Notes: generated by a model from the sequence alone, not told the origin. A stretch of DNA of 64,000 bases from Rivularia sp963920925 (GCF_963920925.1 NZ_CAWUDI010000031.1:46260-110259); one strand, 5' to 3'; shown: positions 1 to 9,642, counted from the stretch's first letter. Numbers and translations are program-made.

Positions 1-753
1 CCTTGTTTCTCGTTGCGATTGCCTATGTACCAGATTAGATAAGTTTATAATGCTAGTTAAAAAATTATACATTTATTTCCTGAAAACGGAAGTGAAGCAA
101 TGTATCTATGATTAATACTAACTTCTTGCAACATTCTCAACAACCGCCTTGGAATAAATTCCCAGGCTCACATACAAAGTCGTCTAAAGACGACTGAATG
201 AGGCTTTTAGTGCGTTTGAACCTACGCCGGTATATTAGCCGCATCAATTGATTTCTCTGCGAGAAAGCCTCCGGCTTACAAGGCGGGAATTCGGGCTTAA
301 CGACAATGGTGCAAGATATCAGTTAATACTAACTTTATTCTTTATCACTCAAAGTAATGATAAGAAACTTTTTGAGATTTATTCCAATCATCTTTTAAAT
401 CATGTGAATAAGCATCGGCAGGTAGTAATTATCTATTGCCTTATAACAGCTTTTTAGCTTAAATATGATGTTAAACTACCATCCCATCCGTCTGGGGCTA
501 AAACTGTGGATATTATGGTTAAAATTCATTGATACCAAATAAAAATATAGTTAAAAGAATGGTAATATTCAGAACCGAGTATAGCTATTATAGATTATTT
601 TTACTTATCAATCAACAAGCTTATAACTTGTGAATCACGATCAAATAATCTAACTAAAGAATCAGCTATAATTTGAATCTTTCTGTTATGCTATACTTTG
701 CATAATGGCGAAAAAAAATTTACTGTCAATAAAATAAAAAGGACAATTAAATT
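1..753. other. intergenic region at window start with a structured repeat
   Basis: No convincing gene lies here. A 69-codon open frame starting at 248 begins inside a dispersed structured repeat (125-315) and has no ribosome binding site, so it is not called. The rest is AT-rich. A -10-like TATACT at 692-697 may belong to the small basic frame that starts at 754. Confidence 0.6.
125..315 (+). repeat. structured ~190-bp MITE-like element, copy 1
   Basis: The ends are short imperfect inverted repeats (CTTGCAACATT at 125-135; AATGGTGCAAG at 305-315). The inside is packed with hairpins: GGAAT-AA-ATTCC, GTCGTCT-AA-AGACGAC (179-194) and TTTCTC-TGC-GAGAAA (252-266). A second copy lies inverted at 40347-40536, where one hairpin has changed on both arms, so base pairing is kept. 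The copy is flanked by a 13-bp direct repeat TTAATACTAACTT (112-124 and 323-335), which may be a target duplication, although the right one starts 7 bases beyond the inverted repeat. It codes for nothing obvious. It could be a MITE or a relic of an IS200/IS605-like element. Confidence 0.75.
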
Positions 754-996
754 ATGCGACTGAAAAGCTGGGAGTCTCCTCGCCGACAAGGAAGAAACGA
801 TAAAGGTAAAGGCGGTGCTGCGAGAAAACGACAACTCAAGAAACAGCAGCAAATGCTACGAAAAAGGTTGAAAGAAGACAATAAACAAGATAAGGGCAAC
901 AATAATAGACAGGGGGAAGAACAATCAATCTTCCCCCATTTTTTTGCAAATTTTTATTTCATGAGAAATAAATTATATTTGATACAACTGTTTTAA
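754..996 (+). CDS. small basic hypothetical protein (doubtful)
   Basis: An 80-codon frame preceded by a good ribosome binding site (AAAAGGA, about 8 bases upstream) and a -10-like TATACT about 60 bases upstream. The first ~55 residues are very rich in Lys, Arg and Gln, as in a small nucleic-acid-binding protein, but no family is recognised. A strong rho-independent terminator (912-945) lies inside the 3' part of the frame, so most transcripts would end before the stop codon. Either the natural stop was lost, or only the N-terminal part is genuine, or the frame is not coding. Residues after about 53 are read from terminator DNA and look unlike the start. Confidence 0.4.
   Translation: MRLKSWESPRRQGRNDKGKGGAARKRQLKKQQQMLRKRLKEDNKQDKGNNNRQGEEQSIFPHFFANFYFMRNKLYLIQLF
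912..945 (+). terminator. rho-independent terminator
   Basis: Perfect 8-bp stem GGGGGAAG (912-919) with CTTCCCCC (930-937), a 10-base loop, then A and seven T residues. It lies inside the small frame 754-996. Confidence 0.8.
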
Positions 997-1470
997 AACT
1001 AAGTCTGTTACCTAGTTAATAAATGTATGTATATAAATAGATTAAATGTTTGTAATATTATTTTGATAAATATTAAATATTACAAGTAAGAATACGATTA
1101 TCTAATCAATCTATTTAAAAATTATGTGCTTTATGTGAAATTTTCGACTAATATTTATAAGTATAATTTGCTGCAATTGTAATGCTCCTATGAACTTAAC
1201 TTACCAGGTTTGTAAAGTTAATATAAAGTTTACTTAAAACAACTGAAAGTGCTGTTTTTTACGAGTAAATTAATATACTGTAATATAGAGTGATTCAAAA
1301 ATTACCAGGGAAGCTAAAGTTAACACTAAGAGCCACTGCATCAACCTGTGTCAAGTGCCGACCATTCATCAAGTTTTAAGCTAGTAAGGCTGGGCTAAAA
1401 CATAACTTTTTCTATATTAAGTTTGGTCGAATATTCTTAGCTATTTTAGTTGTTACACAAGGAGTGACTT
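997..1470. other. AT-rich intergenic region, nothing recognised
   Basis: About 470 bases of AT-rich sequence ahead of the first glycosyltransferase gene. It probably holds that gene's promoter, but no clear -35/-10 pair or known riboswitch was found by eye. A ribosome binding site AAGGAG lies just before the ATG at 1471. Confidence 0.5.
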
Positions 1471-2262
1471 ATGGTGAAGGCAGTTGTGCCGACTCGGAAA
1501 GTGCTAGATTTTCCGATTACTGCTTTGCGTTTAAACGAACAAATACAAACAATTCTTCAGTGGGCAAGCGAACATAAAAGTAAAACAGTATGTGTAGCAA
1601 ATGTACATATGTTGATGGAAGCTCACTGGAACCCTGAGTTCGCCGGTGTATTAAAGGATGCTGATATTGTGACTCCAGACGGTATGCCCTTAGTTTGGAT
1701 GATGAAAAAGTTAGGGGCTACTTCTCAAGATAGAGTAGCAGGGCTGGATATTTTAGCTTCTGTATGTGAATCTGCGCCAAAACAGAATGTAAGTCTCTTT
1801 TTTCTAGGTTCTCAAAAACAAATTCTTTCCGGAATGAGAAGCAAATTAAAGGAAGAATATCCTGAATTGAATATTGCCGCGATGGAACCATTACCGTTTC
1901 GTCCGCTTACAGAAAGTGAAGACGAAGAATTGATTAAAAAAATTAATCAAAGTGGTGCAGGTATCGTGTTTGTATCTTTAGGCTGTCCAAAACAAGAAAA
2001 GTGGATGTCCGAACATAAAGATAAAATTCATGCAGTAATGATTGGCTTAGGTGGAGCTTTCCCTGTTTATGCAGGACTTCAGAAAAGGGCACCTCGCATA
2101 GTCAGAGAATCTGGCTTTGAATGGCTATATCGATGGTTGCAAGAACCTCGTCGTCTTTGGGGTAGATATACAAAAACTATTCCACCATTTATGTGGTTGG
2201 CGATGAAGCAGTTGATGACTACTAATTATTCGGTGTCGAATTCTGCTAGTAATTTGAAATAA
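1471..2262 (+). CDS. WecG/TagA/CpsF-family glycosyltransferase
   Basis: A 263-residue protein of the GT26 family, which transfers a sugar (ManNAc, ManNAcA or glucosyl-type residues) from a nucleotide sugar to a lipid-linked acceptor at the inner face of the membrane. Family marks are the CVANVHMLMEA stretch (about residues 42-52), the PDGMPLVW motif (about 70-77), the GLDI segment and FVSLGCPKQEKWM (about 167-179). Length is normal for the family. The start has a good AAGGAG site. It is the first gene of the plus-strand polysaccharide locus, 351 bases before the exporter genes, so it may have its own transcript. The exact sugar cannot be read from the sequence. Confidence 0.9.
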   Translation: MVKAVVPTRKVLDFPITALRLNEQIQTILQWASEHKSKTVCVANVHMLMEAHWNPEFAGVLKDADIVTPDGMPLVWMMKKLGATSQDRVAGLDILASVCESAPKQNVSLFFLGSQKQILSGMRSKLKEEYPELNIAAMEPLPFRPLTESEDEELIKKINQSGAGIVFVSLGCPKQEKWMSEHKDKIHAVMIGLGGAFPVYAGLQKRAPRIVRESGFEWLYRWLQEPRRLWGRYTKTIPPFMWLAMKQLMTTNYSVSNSASNLK

Positions 2263-2613
2263 GAGATACTTAATTGTATTGCCAAGTACTTGTTTGTTTT
2301 GATTTAATTGAGTTGAATAGCAGCGGAGGTGATGAAACTTGAATAATAAAGTTTGAGCATCACCTCTATAACTAAACATATTATTTAACTCGAAACAAAT
2401 TTAGACTTTTGTCTGAAACAAAAAGGAATATTAAAGATATTATTAATGTCAGTTTATATAATTAAACAACTTTAATAATAGGAACAATTACAGTAAATTT
2501 AGCATCTATTATTTTGATAGTTATGACATTATCTGAGCCAAAACATTAAATGATTAAATTTATTTTATTGACAAAATCAATTAGTTAAATGATTAGATAA
2601 TTAGTTATATTTT
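2263..2613. other. intergenic region with long hairpin
   Basis: AT-rich, 351 bases. The hairpin at 2326-2366 pairs GAGGTGATG with CATCACCTC and, further in, AAACTT with AAGTTT. It lacks a T-tract, so it may act as a weak terminator or a processing site behind the GT26 gene. The promoter of the exporter genes should lie in the remainder, but none is clear. Confidence 0.55.
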
Positions 2614-3504
2614 ATGTATAAACGCTCCTCTAATTCTAAACAAAATAAAATAGCGCGTTCCTTTCCTAGAGTAGTGCATCGACCTGAGAGCCAAATGAGG
2701 CATCCGCTGCAATTATTTAAAAATATGTGGCGGGATCTGCTGGCATCAAGAGAACTCGCTTGGCGGCTCATGGTGCGGGATATTAGCGCTCAATACCGTC
2801 AGTCATTTTTAGGCTTTCTCTGGGCAGTCATCCCTGCGGTAGTTCTGGCTGCTACCTTTACCTTTGCTAAAGACGGTGGTGTTGTAAATATCGGTGATAC
2901 TGATATTCCTTATCCTGCCTACGTCATGTTCAGCATGACATTATGGCAAACTTTTGTTGAATCACTCCAAGGTCCGATTCAAGCTGTAGCAGCGGCTAAG
3001 GCAATGGTGGCAAAGATTAGCTTTCCTCGTGAAGCCTTGATTCTAGCCAAAGTAGGAGAAGTCTTTTTTAACTTTGGCATCAAACTGATATTAATTATCG
3101 CCTTGTTCATCTGGTTTCAAATTCCAGTAACTTGGAGCGTGATTTTAGCCCCAGTCGCCTTAATTCACTTGATATTATTAGGAACTTCTATTGGAGTTTT
3201 ATTAGCTCCCATGAGCGCACTTTATCAAGATTTTTCTAAAGGTATTACCTTAGCAACTAGTTTCTGGCTATTTCTCACACCAGTTGTTTACCCCGTTCCG
3301 ACTGATGGAGTATTTGGCAGCATTGTTAAACTTAATCCCGTTACACCTTTACTTGTGACAACGCGGGAATTAGCAACAACAGGTGTCATCTCTGAACCTC
3401 AAGGATTTTGGATTGCAAGTCTAATTGCAATTGTAGGACTGCTAGTAGCTTGGGTTGTCTACCGTTTGTCAATGCCCTATGTAGTTGAGAGGATTAGTTC
3501 GTAA
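2614..3504 (+). CDS. polysaccharide ABC exporter, permease subunit (Wzm-like)
   Basis: A 296-residue ABC-2 type inner-membrane permease that, with the ATPase encoded 2 bases downstream, exports a lipid-linked polysaccharide from the cytoplasm. The N-terminal part carries the family segment RDISAQYRQSFLGFLW (about residues 56-71), followed by about six hydrophobic membrane segments. No ribosome binding site precedes the ATG used. A second in-frame ATG at 2695, with a GAGAG just upstream, fits the usual N-terminus of the family equally well, so the first 27 residues are uncertain. Substrate inferred from neighbours only. Confidence 0.9.
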   Translation: MYKRSSNSKQNKIARSFPRVVHRPESQMRHPLQLFKNMWRDLLASRELAWRLMVRDISAQYRQSFLGFLWAVIPAVVLAATFTFAKDGGVVNIGDTDIPYPAYVMFSMTLWQTFVESLQGPIQAVAAAKAMVAKISFPREALILAKVGEVFFNFGIKLILIIALFIWFQIPVTWSVILAPVALIHLILLGTSIGVLLAPMSALYQDFSKGITLATSFWLFLTPVVYPVPTDGVFGSIVKLNPVTPLLVTTRELATTGVISEPQGFWIASLIAIVGLLVAWVVYRLSMPYVVERISS

Positions 3505-3506
3505 TT

Positions 3507-4796
3507 ATGGTAAGCATTAATAAAGAAGAAATTTCACAACAGCCACAGAATAACGATAGTGAAGTTGTTCTCTCAGTAAATGGGGTTTCTAAAAGGTTTT
3601 GTCGCGATTTAAAGAAGTCTTTATTCTACGGCGTTCAAGATATTGCTGCTGAAATATTAGGACTGCGGGAAAAAGGTGATAAATTACGACCCAAGGAATT
3701 TTGGGCATTAGATAATGTCAGCTTTGAATTGCGTCGAGGGGAAGCACTAGGGTTAGTTGGGAAAAATGGTAGTGGTAAATCAACTTTGTTGCGAGTTATT
3801 GCGGGGTTGATTAAGCCGGATACTGGTTTTGTTGAAATCAATGGTCGATTAGCACCATTGATCGCGTTGGGGGCTGGATTTAATCCGATTTTGACAGGAA
3901 GAGAAAATATTTATGCAAATATGTCAATTTTGGGTTTGTCGAAGAAAGAAATTGATGAGCGATTTGATGAAGTTGTAGAATTTGCAGAAATTGAGGATGC
4001 GATTGATTCGCCTGTGCAGAGTTATAGTTCTGGAATGGCTGCAAGGCTGGGTTTTGCCTGTGCGATTCATACTGAACCGGAGATTTTGTTGGTCGATGAA
4101 GTACTTGCAGTCGGTGACGCTAAATTTAAAGCTAAATGTTATCGTAAGTTACAAAAGTTGCGCGAGAATAACACATCTTTTATTTTGGTTAATCATAACC
4201 CTCAAGCAATATTAAGTGCATGTGATTCCGCTGTTTACTTATCAAGGGGAAAGTTAATTATCAATGATAAGACCGCAGCAGTTATACAAAAATATGATGA
4301 AGACCTATTTCAAAATAATAGTGCAAAAAAAACTTTGAGTTCGATGTTTATACCACCTAAACCAGAAAGTGAAAGTTTAGGAATAGACATTGTTTCACTC
4401 TTCTTCAGAAATAAACAAGAAAATATTATTGAATCACTAGTAACTGGTGAATATATTGATTTCTGCATTAAATGTAAAGCTTACAAAAGATTTGACAAAA
4501 TTAATCTTCACTTAACAATTACAGAATTGGGAGGAGAAGGTGGTAAGGTCTTGTTTTTGAGTGGTGCTAACGATAAATTTTTTTTTGAACTGCTTCCAGG
4601 AGAACATGAAATGCAAGTCCGAATGCCTTATCTCTGTTTAAAATCAGGCACTTACAGTATGACTATTAAAGTTAAAAGAGAACTTTATACATTCGAGACA
4701 ATTGAAAATTTTGTATTTTCAGTAAAGTCGGATGGAAATATGACTAACTGTATGTTTTACCAACCTCGAAATTGGTTTATTGTTAGCAGCAAGTAA
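3507..4796 (+). CDS. polysaccharide ABC exporter, ATPase subunit with Wzt C-terminal domain
   Basis: A 429-residue ATPase partner of the preceding permease, starting 2 bases after its stop. The N-terminal ~270 residues hold the nucleotide-binding domain: Walker A GKNGSGKST, signature YSSGMAARLGFA, Walker B EILLVDEVLAVGD, and a switch His in LVNHNPQ. Residues from about 285 onward form a beta-rich domain of the type that in Wzt proteins recognises the modified end of the glycan chain. That suggests export of a chain finished by a terminal cap. Both halves are intact. Confidence 0.92.
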   Translation: MVSINKEEISQQPQNNDSEVVLSVNGVSKRFCRDLKKSLFYGVQDIAAEILGLREKGDKLRPKEFWALDNVSFELRRGEALGLVGKNGSGKSTLLRVIAGLIKPDTGFVEINGRLAPLIALGAGFNPILTGRENIYANMSILGLSKKEIDERFDEVVEFAEIEDAIDSPVQSYSSGMAARLGFACAIHTEPEILLVDEVLAVGDAKFKAKCYRKLQKLRENNTSFILVNHNPQAILSACDSAVYLSRGKLIINDKTAAVIQKYDEDLFQNNSAKKTLSSMFIPPKPESESLGIDIVSLFFRNKQENIIESLVTGEYIDFCIKCKAYKRFDKINLHLTITELGGEGGKVLFLSGANDKFFFELLPGEHEMQVRMPYLCLKSGTYSMTIKVKRELYTFETIENFVFSVKSDGNMTNCMFYQPRNWFIVSSK

Positions 4797-4881
4797 AAAG
4801 TAGTGCTGATGCTCGTTAACTTATTTTCAACGATAATTTCATCGTTAAGTTACTTAATAATTTTCAATTTTGAGGTTATGT

Positions 4882-6162
4882 ATGAAACTGGAACTTCCTA
4901 TAAAATCACTAATCTACTTATCTCCTGGAAACTTACCTTCACAAATGGCTCATACTGTACAAATTGCAAAGATGGCGCAGGTTCTTTCTCAAAAAATTAA
5001 AGAATTTGAGTTAGTAACTAGTGGAGATTTTTTTTCAGCCTGGAAAGGGATAGATGCAGAATTTAAGAGTTGGTATGGACTAGACCGTGATTTTAAGTTA
5101 GTACGCTTACCAATACACCTGAAGGTAAACACCCCTTTTCCGAAAAACTATTACAATCAATATTACTTTAAATTAGCTGTCTTATATGCTTGTCTGAAAT
5201 CTCCTTCCTTAGTGTACACTCGCTCACTTGTTATTGTTGATCTCTTACTCAAGATAGGACTACCTGTCTTCTGGGAGTGGCATGAACCAATTGATAAAGA
5301 TTCTCCACACTGTAAATTTTTAAATAATAAAAATCTAATTGGAGTCGTTACTCTATCACCCCGATTAGCTGAGAACTATATCCAATTAGGTTTAGACCAT
5401 AATAAAGTATTAGTTACTCATAGTGCTGTAGAACTTAAAAATTTTCTACCTTATCAGGAAAAAGATATAGCTCGCCAGAAGTTATCTTTACCTCAAGATG
5501 CTAAAATCGTTCTCTATTCAGGTCATTTATATGAATATAAAGGAATTTCAACAATTATAGAAACAGCTTGCCTTATGCCAGAATGTCAATTTGTTTTAGT
5601 AGGAGGATGGATTGATGATGTCAATAGAGTAAAAGCAGCTTGTCAAGAAAAAGAATTACATAATGTGCATATTGTCGGTCATGTAGCGCAATCTGAATTA
5701 ACATCATATTTATATGCAGCAGATATTCTACTTGTACCTACGAGTAAGTCATGGAACTTAGCTGAAGTTACTAGTCCTTTAAAACTTTTTGAATATATGG
5801 CTGTTAGAAGACCAATTGTTGCTTCAGCCTTGTCAAATATAACGACGGTTTTACGCGATCAAGAAAATGCCTTACTTGCAGAACCTGATAAACCTCTATC
5901 TTTCAAAGAGGCAATAATAAAACTATTAGACAATCCCTCAATGGCAAATTCTTTGGCTGAATGTGCTTTTCAAGAAGTGCAGAAATTTACTTGGGATAGT
6001 CGCACAGATTCCATTTTGGATTTTGCAGTCGAAAGACTAGAGAAAATTGAATATAGTCAAACTAATCCTAGAAAAAAATTACTTAGATATATTAATGGTA
6101 TCAACAGTGTACTAAAGATGTACTGGAAGAATATTTTTAAAACCGACAAGGGAATTGGTTAA
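4882..6162 (+). CDS. GT4-family glycosyltransferase
   Basis: About 426 residues, GT-B fold. The C-terminal half has the GT4 donor-binding region: VLYSGHLYEYKGISTI, then YAADILLVPT and a PLKLFEYMAVRRPIVAS stretch containing the E...E-type nucleotide-sugar motif. A TTG further upstream is in frame, but the ATG at 4882 is chosen because a GAGG ribosome binding site ends 6 bases before it. It is expected to add one sugar to the growing chain on the cytoplasmic side. Donor and acceptor unknown. Confidence 0.88.
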   Translation: MKLELPIKSLIYLSPGNLPSQMAHTVQIAKMAQVLSQKIKEFELVTSGDFFSAWKGIDAEFKSWYGLDRDFKLVRLPIHLKVNTPFPKNYYNQYYFKLAVLYACLKSPSLVYTRSLVIVDLLLKIGLPVFWEWHEPIDKDSPHCKFLNNKNLIGVVTLSPRLAENYIQLGLDHNKVLVTHSAVELKNFLPYQEKDIARQKLSLPQDAKIVLYSGHLYEYKGISTIIETACLMPECQFVLVGGWIDDVNRVKAACQEKELHNVHIVGHVAQSELTSYLYAADILLVPTSKSWNLAEVTSPLKLFEYMAVRRPIVASALSNITTVLRDQENALLAEPDKPLSFKEAIIKLLDNPSMANSLAECAFQEVQKFTWDSRTDSILDFAVERLEKIEYSQTNPRKKLLRYINGINSVLKMYWKNIFKTDKGIG

Positions 6163-6187
6163 TCGTTAACATTTATTAATCCTCGAT

Positions 6188-7177
6188 ATGAGCAAAATCT
6201 TAATCACAGGAGCAGCCGGTTTCATTGGCTTTCACCTAAGCCAAAAGTTACTAGCCAATGGTGAAAATGTCATCGGTATTGATAACTTAAACGATTATTA
6301 TGATGTCAGCTTGAAACAAGCACGCCTAGAACAATTATTCAATCGTAAAAATTTTCAATTCTTTCAAATAGACCTCGCAAATCGGTCTAAATTAGATGAA
6401 TTATTTGCTAACTGCAAACCAGACGTAGTAGTTCATTTAGCAGCCCAAGCAGGTGTTCGTTACTCAATAACGCATCCCCATGCTTACGTTGACAGCAATT
6501 TAGTAGGCTTCACCAATATCTTAGAAAGGTGCCGTCACGCAGAAGTACAACATTTCGTTTATGCCTCTTCAAGCTCAGTTTACGGCGCAAACACCAAGAT
6601 TCCGTTTGCTGTAGGCGATCGGGTTGATCATCCAGTTAGCCTTTATGCAGCAACGAAAAAAGCTAATGAATTAATGGCATACACCTACAGCCATTTATAC
6701 CAAATTCCAACAACAGGTCTGCGATTTTTCACGGTTTACGGACCTTGGGGCAGACCAGATATGGCTTATTTTTCATTTACTCAAGCAATTTTGAGTGGAA
6801 AACCTATTAAGGTATTTAATTACGGTAAAATGCGCCGGGATTTTACTTATATTGATGACATTGTAGAAGGAATAGTTAAAGTTACAAACAAAATTCCTCA
6901 ATCTAATTTAACAGCAGAAAAAAAATCAGCACCTTACAAAATTTATAATATTGGCAACAATCAGCCCGTTAATCTTGTTGAATTTATCGAGACTTTAGAA
7001 AAACACCTTGGCGTAAAAGCTCAAAAAGAACTGCTCCCAATGCAACCGGGAGATGTTCCAGAAACATACGCTGATATTGAAGATTTGATGAAAGATACAG
7101 GCTTTAAACCTAAGACATCACTTGATGTTGGTTTAAAACATTTTGTCGATTGGTACCGTTCCTATTACCGCGTATAA
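6188..7177 (+). CDS. NAD-dependent UDP-sugar epimerase (UDP-glucuronate 4-epimerase-like)
   Basis: A 329-residue short-chain dehydrogenase of the extended type. The NAD-binding GAAGFIGFHL motif is at residues 8-17, and the catalytic Tyr-Lys pair is in YAATKKA with the upstream SSSSVYG serine. The N-terminal NLNDYYDVSLKQARL stretch is typical of UDP-glucuronate 4-epimerases, which make UDP-galacturonate. Epimerase versus a related C5 or dehydratase activity is inferred from that resemblance. It starts 25 bases after the preceding gene and ends 4 bases before the next, so it is co-transcribed. Confidence 0.88.
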   Translation: MSKILITGAAGFIGFHLSQKLLANGENVIGIDNLNDYYDVSLKQARLEQLFNRKNFQFFQIDLANRSKLDELFANCKPDVVVHLAAQAGVRYSITHPHAYVDSNLVGFTNILERCRHAEVQHFVYASSSSVYGANTKIPFAVGDRVDHPVSLYAATKKANELMAYTYSHLYQIPTTGLRFFTVYGPWGRPDMAYFSFTQAILSGKPIKVFNYGKMRRDFTYIDDIVEGIVKVTNKIPQSNLTAEKKSAPYKIYNIGNNQPVNLVEFIETLEKHLGVKAQKELLPMQPGDVPETYADIEDLMKDTGFKPKTSLDVGLKHFVDWYRSYYRV

Positions 7178-7181
7178 AAAT

Positions 7182-8291
7182 ATGAACAAAGAAAATCCAA
7201 AAATTAGCGTTGTCATGTCGGTTTATAATGGCTCTTATTATTTGCGAGAGTCTATAGAAAGTATTCTCAATCAAACGTTTACTGATTTTGAATTTATTAT
7301 TATAAATGACTGCTCTACTGATAATAGTTGGGAAATTATTAACGAATATGCAGAAAAAGATTCGCGTATTGTTTTAGTTAATAATCTAGAAAATATTGGA
7401 TTAACAAAGTCACTGAATAAAGGACTAAAAATAGCAAAGGGAGAATACATTGCTCGACAGGATGCAGATGATGTATCTTTACCACAACGTTTTGAGAAAC
7501 AAGTATTAGTATTAAATGAGAAGCCAGAGGTTGCTTTAGCGTCTTGTGAAATAGAATATATTAACCCTGAAGGTGGTTTTATCGGAAAGGATTTGAGTGC
7601 TTGCGCTCCTGATTTAGTAGCTTGGTATTTATTGTTCTTTAACCGCTTATCAGGTCACAGCCAAGTAGTTTTTAGAAAACAACTAGTACTAGATATAGGT
7701 GGCTATTGTGAGAGCTACCGTTATAGCCAAGACTACGAGCTTTGGTGTCGTATAGTTAAAATTAGAAAAATCTTTATATTACCGGAAGTTTTATTACAAC
7801 AGCGTCGTCATAATCAAAGTATAAGTTTGGTAAAAAGTTCTGAGCAAGAAGCTTATGTCATAAATCAAGTTAAACAGAACATTCATCAGTTAATCGGCAA
7901 AGAAATCAGTTTTGAAGAAGCGTTATTTTTAAAAGAATTTTGGATGGAGTATGGTAGAACGAAAACTATTCCAGTTAATAAAAAGCTTATAGTAATACAT
8001 AATCTCATGAAAGAGATAACTAGGGCATTTGTTAATCGAAAAACGTCAAATAGCATTTCTAAAAGCGAGCTATCTAAAGAATTACAGACCTTAACAGGCA
8101 ACCAATTTATTGCCTGGATGAAAACTTTAAGTAATAAAGATGAATTTATAGCAAAAATTTATATCTCTCTATACACATTAATGTGGTACCCATTAGGATT
8201 AGTTAAATATTATATTAAAGGTATAAAAAATTTGCTATTACGTATAGTAGGCAAATTAAAATTTAAAGCAATAATCAAAGCAAATACATAG
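7182..8291 (+). CDS. GT2-family glycosyltransferase
   Basis: About 369 residues with an N-terminal GT-A domain: ISVVMSVYNG start, FEFIIINDCSTDNS nucleotide-binding loop and the metal-binding DADD at about residue 92. The C-terminal ~100 residues are basic with a hydrophobic patch. An in-frame TTG upstream lies inside the epimerase gene; the ATG at 7182, 4 bases after that stop, is the more natural start. Donor sugar cannot be deduced. Confidence 0.88.
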   Translation: MNKENPKISVVMSVYNGSYYLRESIESILNQTFTDFEFIIINDCSTDNSWEIINEYAEKDSRIVLVNNLENIGLTKSLNKGLKIAKGEYIARQDADDVSLPQRFEKQVLVLNEKPEVALASCEIEYINPEGGFIGKDLSACAPDLVAWYLLFFNRLSGHSQVVFRKQLVLDIGGYCESYRYSQDYELWCRIVKIRKIFILPEVLLQQRRHNQSISLVKSSEQEAYVINQVKQNIHQLIGKEISFEEALFLKEFWMEYGRTKTIPVNKKLIVIHNLMKEITRAFVNRKTSNSISKSELSKELQTLTGNQFIAWMKTLSNKDEFIAKIYISLYTLMWYPLGLVKYYIKGIKNLLLRIVGKLKFKAIIKANT

Positions 8292-8313
8292 AATATATTT
8301 AATATTTATCAAA

Positions 8314-9576
8314 ATGAAAGTAGCTGTCGTTAGTAAATCTGATAGAAGTGGAGGTGGAGCAAGTAGAGTCGCTGAGGACTTGGCTGCTTGGTTAAATGAG
8401 GCTGGACATTTAGCAGACCATTTTGTTGCTTTTCACTGTAACGAACCTCTTTCATTTCAGCAAAATCTTTATGGAGGTGGTCGTAGAATTAAACTTTGTA
8501 AAAAAATTCATCAAAAGACAAATGAATTAGGTTTCTACGAACTCTTTCCTGCTGAATATTGGATAAATCTGAATTGGGTTATTAATAATTACGATATTGT
8601 TCATTTTCACGATTTATATAGTGCTATATCTCCGCTTACCTTAGCTTTAACGGCTCGACGGAAACCTACTTTTTTTACGGTACATGACTGTTCAGCTTTT
8701 ACAGGTTATTGTCTTTACCCAATGGGCTGCGATAAGTTTACTACCAATTGTCATCAGTGTCCTCAATTACCAACGGGAAAAAATCAAAAACCAATTCCCG
8801 ACCGCACAAGACAAGTTCAGTCAATCAAACGATGGGTTGCAGATAAGTTTCCTATTCACTACATATTTCCCAGTAATTGGATGCTTTCAGAAGCTCATAA
8901 GTCACTTAAATTTAATACGTCACCTTTAGTCATTCCTTATGGTATTGATTTAAAACCTTTCCCTACGGAAAAAAAAGAGGATGTAAAAATTAGTTTAGGC
9001 ATTCCAGAAAATCGTCCAGTAGTTGCCATTTCAGCACACGTTCTCGACGATCCTCGTAAGGGAGTGAAGTTTGCGATCGCCGCTCTTCAAAGCGTGCGCG
9101 ATTTGTCTCCAATTGTTATCTCGGTAGGAATTTGTAACACGGAATTGAAGCAAGCATTAGAAGGGCTTGAGGTTAAAGAAATGGGTTATATAAAAGACCC
9201 TCAACTTTTGGCTCAAGTTTATTCAGCAGCAGATATTATGCTTTTCTGTACCCTTGCCGATAATCTGCCACTTACAGTCCTTGAAGCAATGGCTGCGTCT
9301 ACTCCAGTAGTTAGTTTTGCCACCGGAGGAGTTCCAGAAATGATCCAATCTGGAAGCAACGGTGTTTTAGTTGAACCAGCCAACCAACAAGCATTAAACC
9401 AAGCATTGCGTCAAGCATTATTATCTCCTAACTTGAGAGAAATGGGTCAGCAGGCAAGAAAGGATGTTGAAAATAACTTTTCTAAGACTGCGTTTCTCGA
9501 AAGGCATTTGAAAATCTACCAAAATCTTCCGCTTTCGGACGATATAAAGCAATCAAAACAACTATTCAACGTGTAA
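8314..9576 (+). CDS. GT4-family glycosyltransferase with Cys-rich insert
   Basis: A 420-residue GT-B fold enzyme. N-terminal KSDRSGGGASRVAEDLAAWL marks the acceptor domain; the C-terminal half has AADIMLFCTLADNLPLTVLEAMA, the GT4 donor motif. Around residues 128-153 sits FTGYCLYPMGC followed by CHQCP, a Cys cluster seen in a subset of polysaccharide GT4 enzymes and shared with the gene at 51533-52789. It may bind a metal or stabilise the fold. It follows the GT2 gene by 22 bases. Confidence 0.88.
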   Translation: MKVAVVSKSDRSGGGASRVAEDLAAWLNEAGHLADHFVAFHCNEPLSFQQNLYGGGRRIKLCKKIHQKTNELGFYELFPAEYWINLNWVINNYDIVHFHDLYSAISPLTLALTARRKPTFFTVHDCSAFTGYCLYPMGCDKFTTNCHQCPQLPTGKNQKPIPDRTRQVQSIKRWVADKFPIHYIFPSNWMLSEAHKSLKFNTSPLVIPYGIDLKPFPTEKKEDVKISLGIPENRPVVAISAHVLDDPRKGVKFAIAALQSVRDLSPIVISVGICNTELKQALEGLEVKEMGYIKDPQLLAQVYSAADIMLFCTLADNLPLTVLEAMAASTPVVSFATGGVPEMIQSGSNGVLVEPANQQALNQALRQALLSPNLREMGQQARKDVENNFSKTAFLERHLKIYQNLPLSDDIKQSKQLFNV

Positions 9577-9642
9577 CACGATCTACCAAAAATTTGACCG
9601 CGAACTTCATTAAAAGCTGAAAGTTATTGAGGAATTTATTTT

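Noticed and set aside
248..457. 69-codon open frame at the window start
   Set aside because: It begins inside the structured repeat, has no ribosome site, and the other copy of the repeat does not keep the frame.
4870..4881. TTG starts upstream of several glycosyltransferases (4870, 7143, 12769, 52816)
   Set aside because: In each case an ATG shortly downstream fits the family start better; at 4882 a GAGG site supports it directly.
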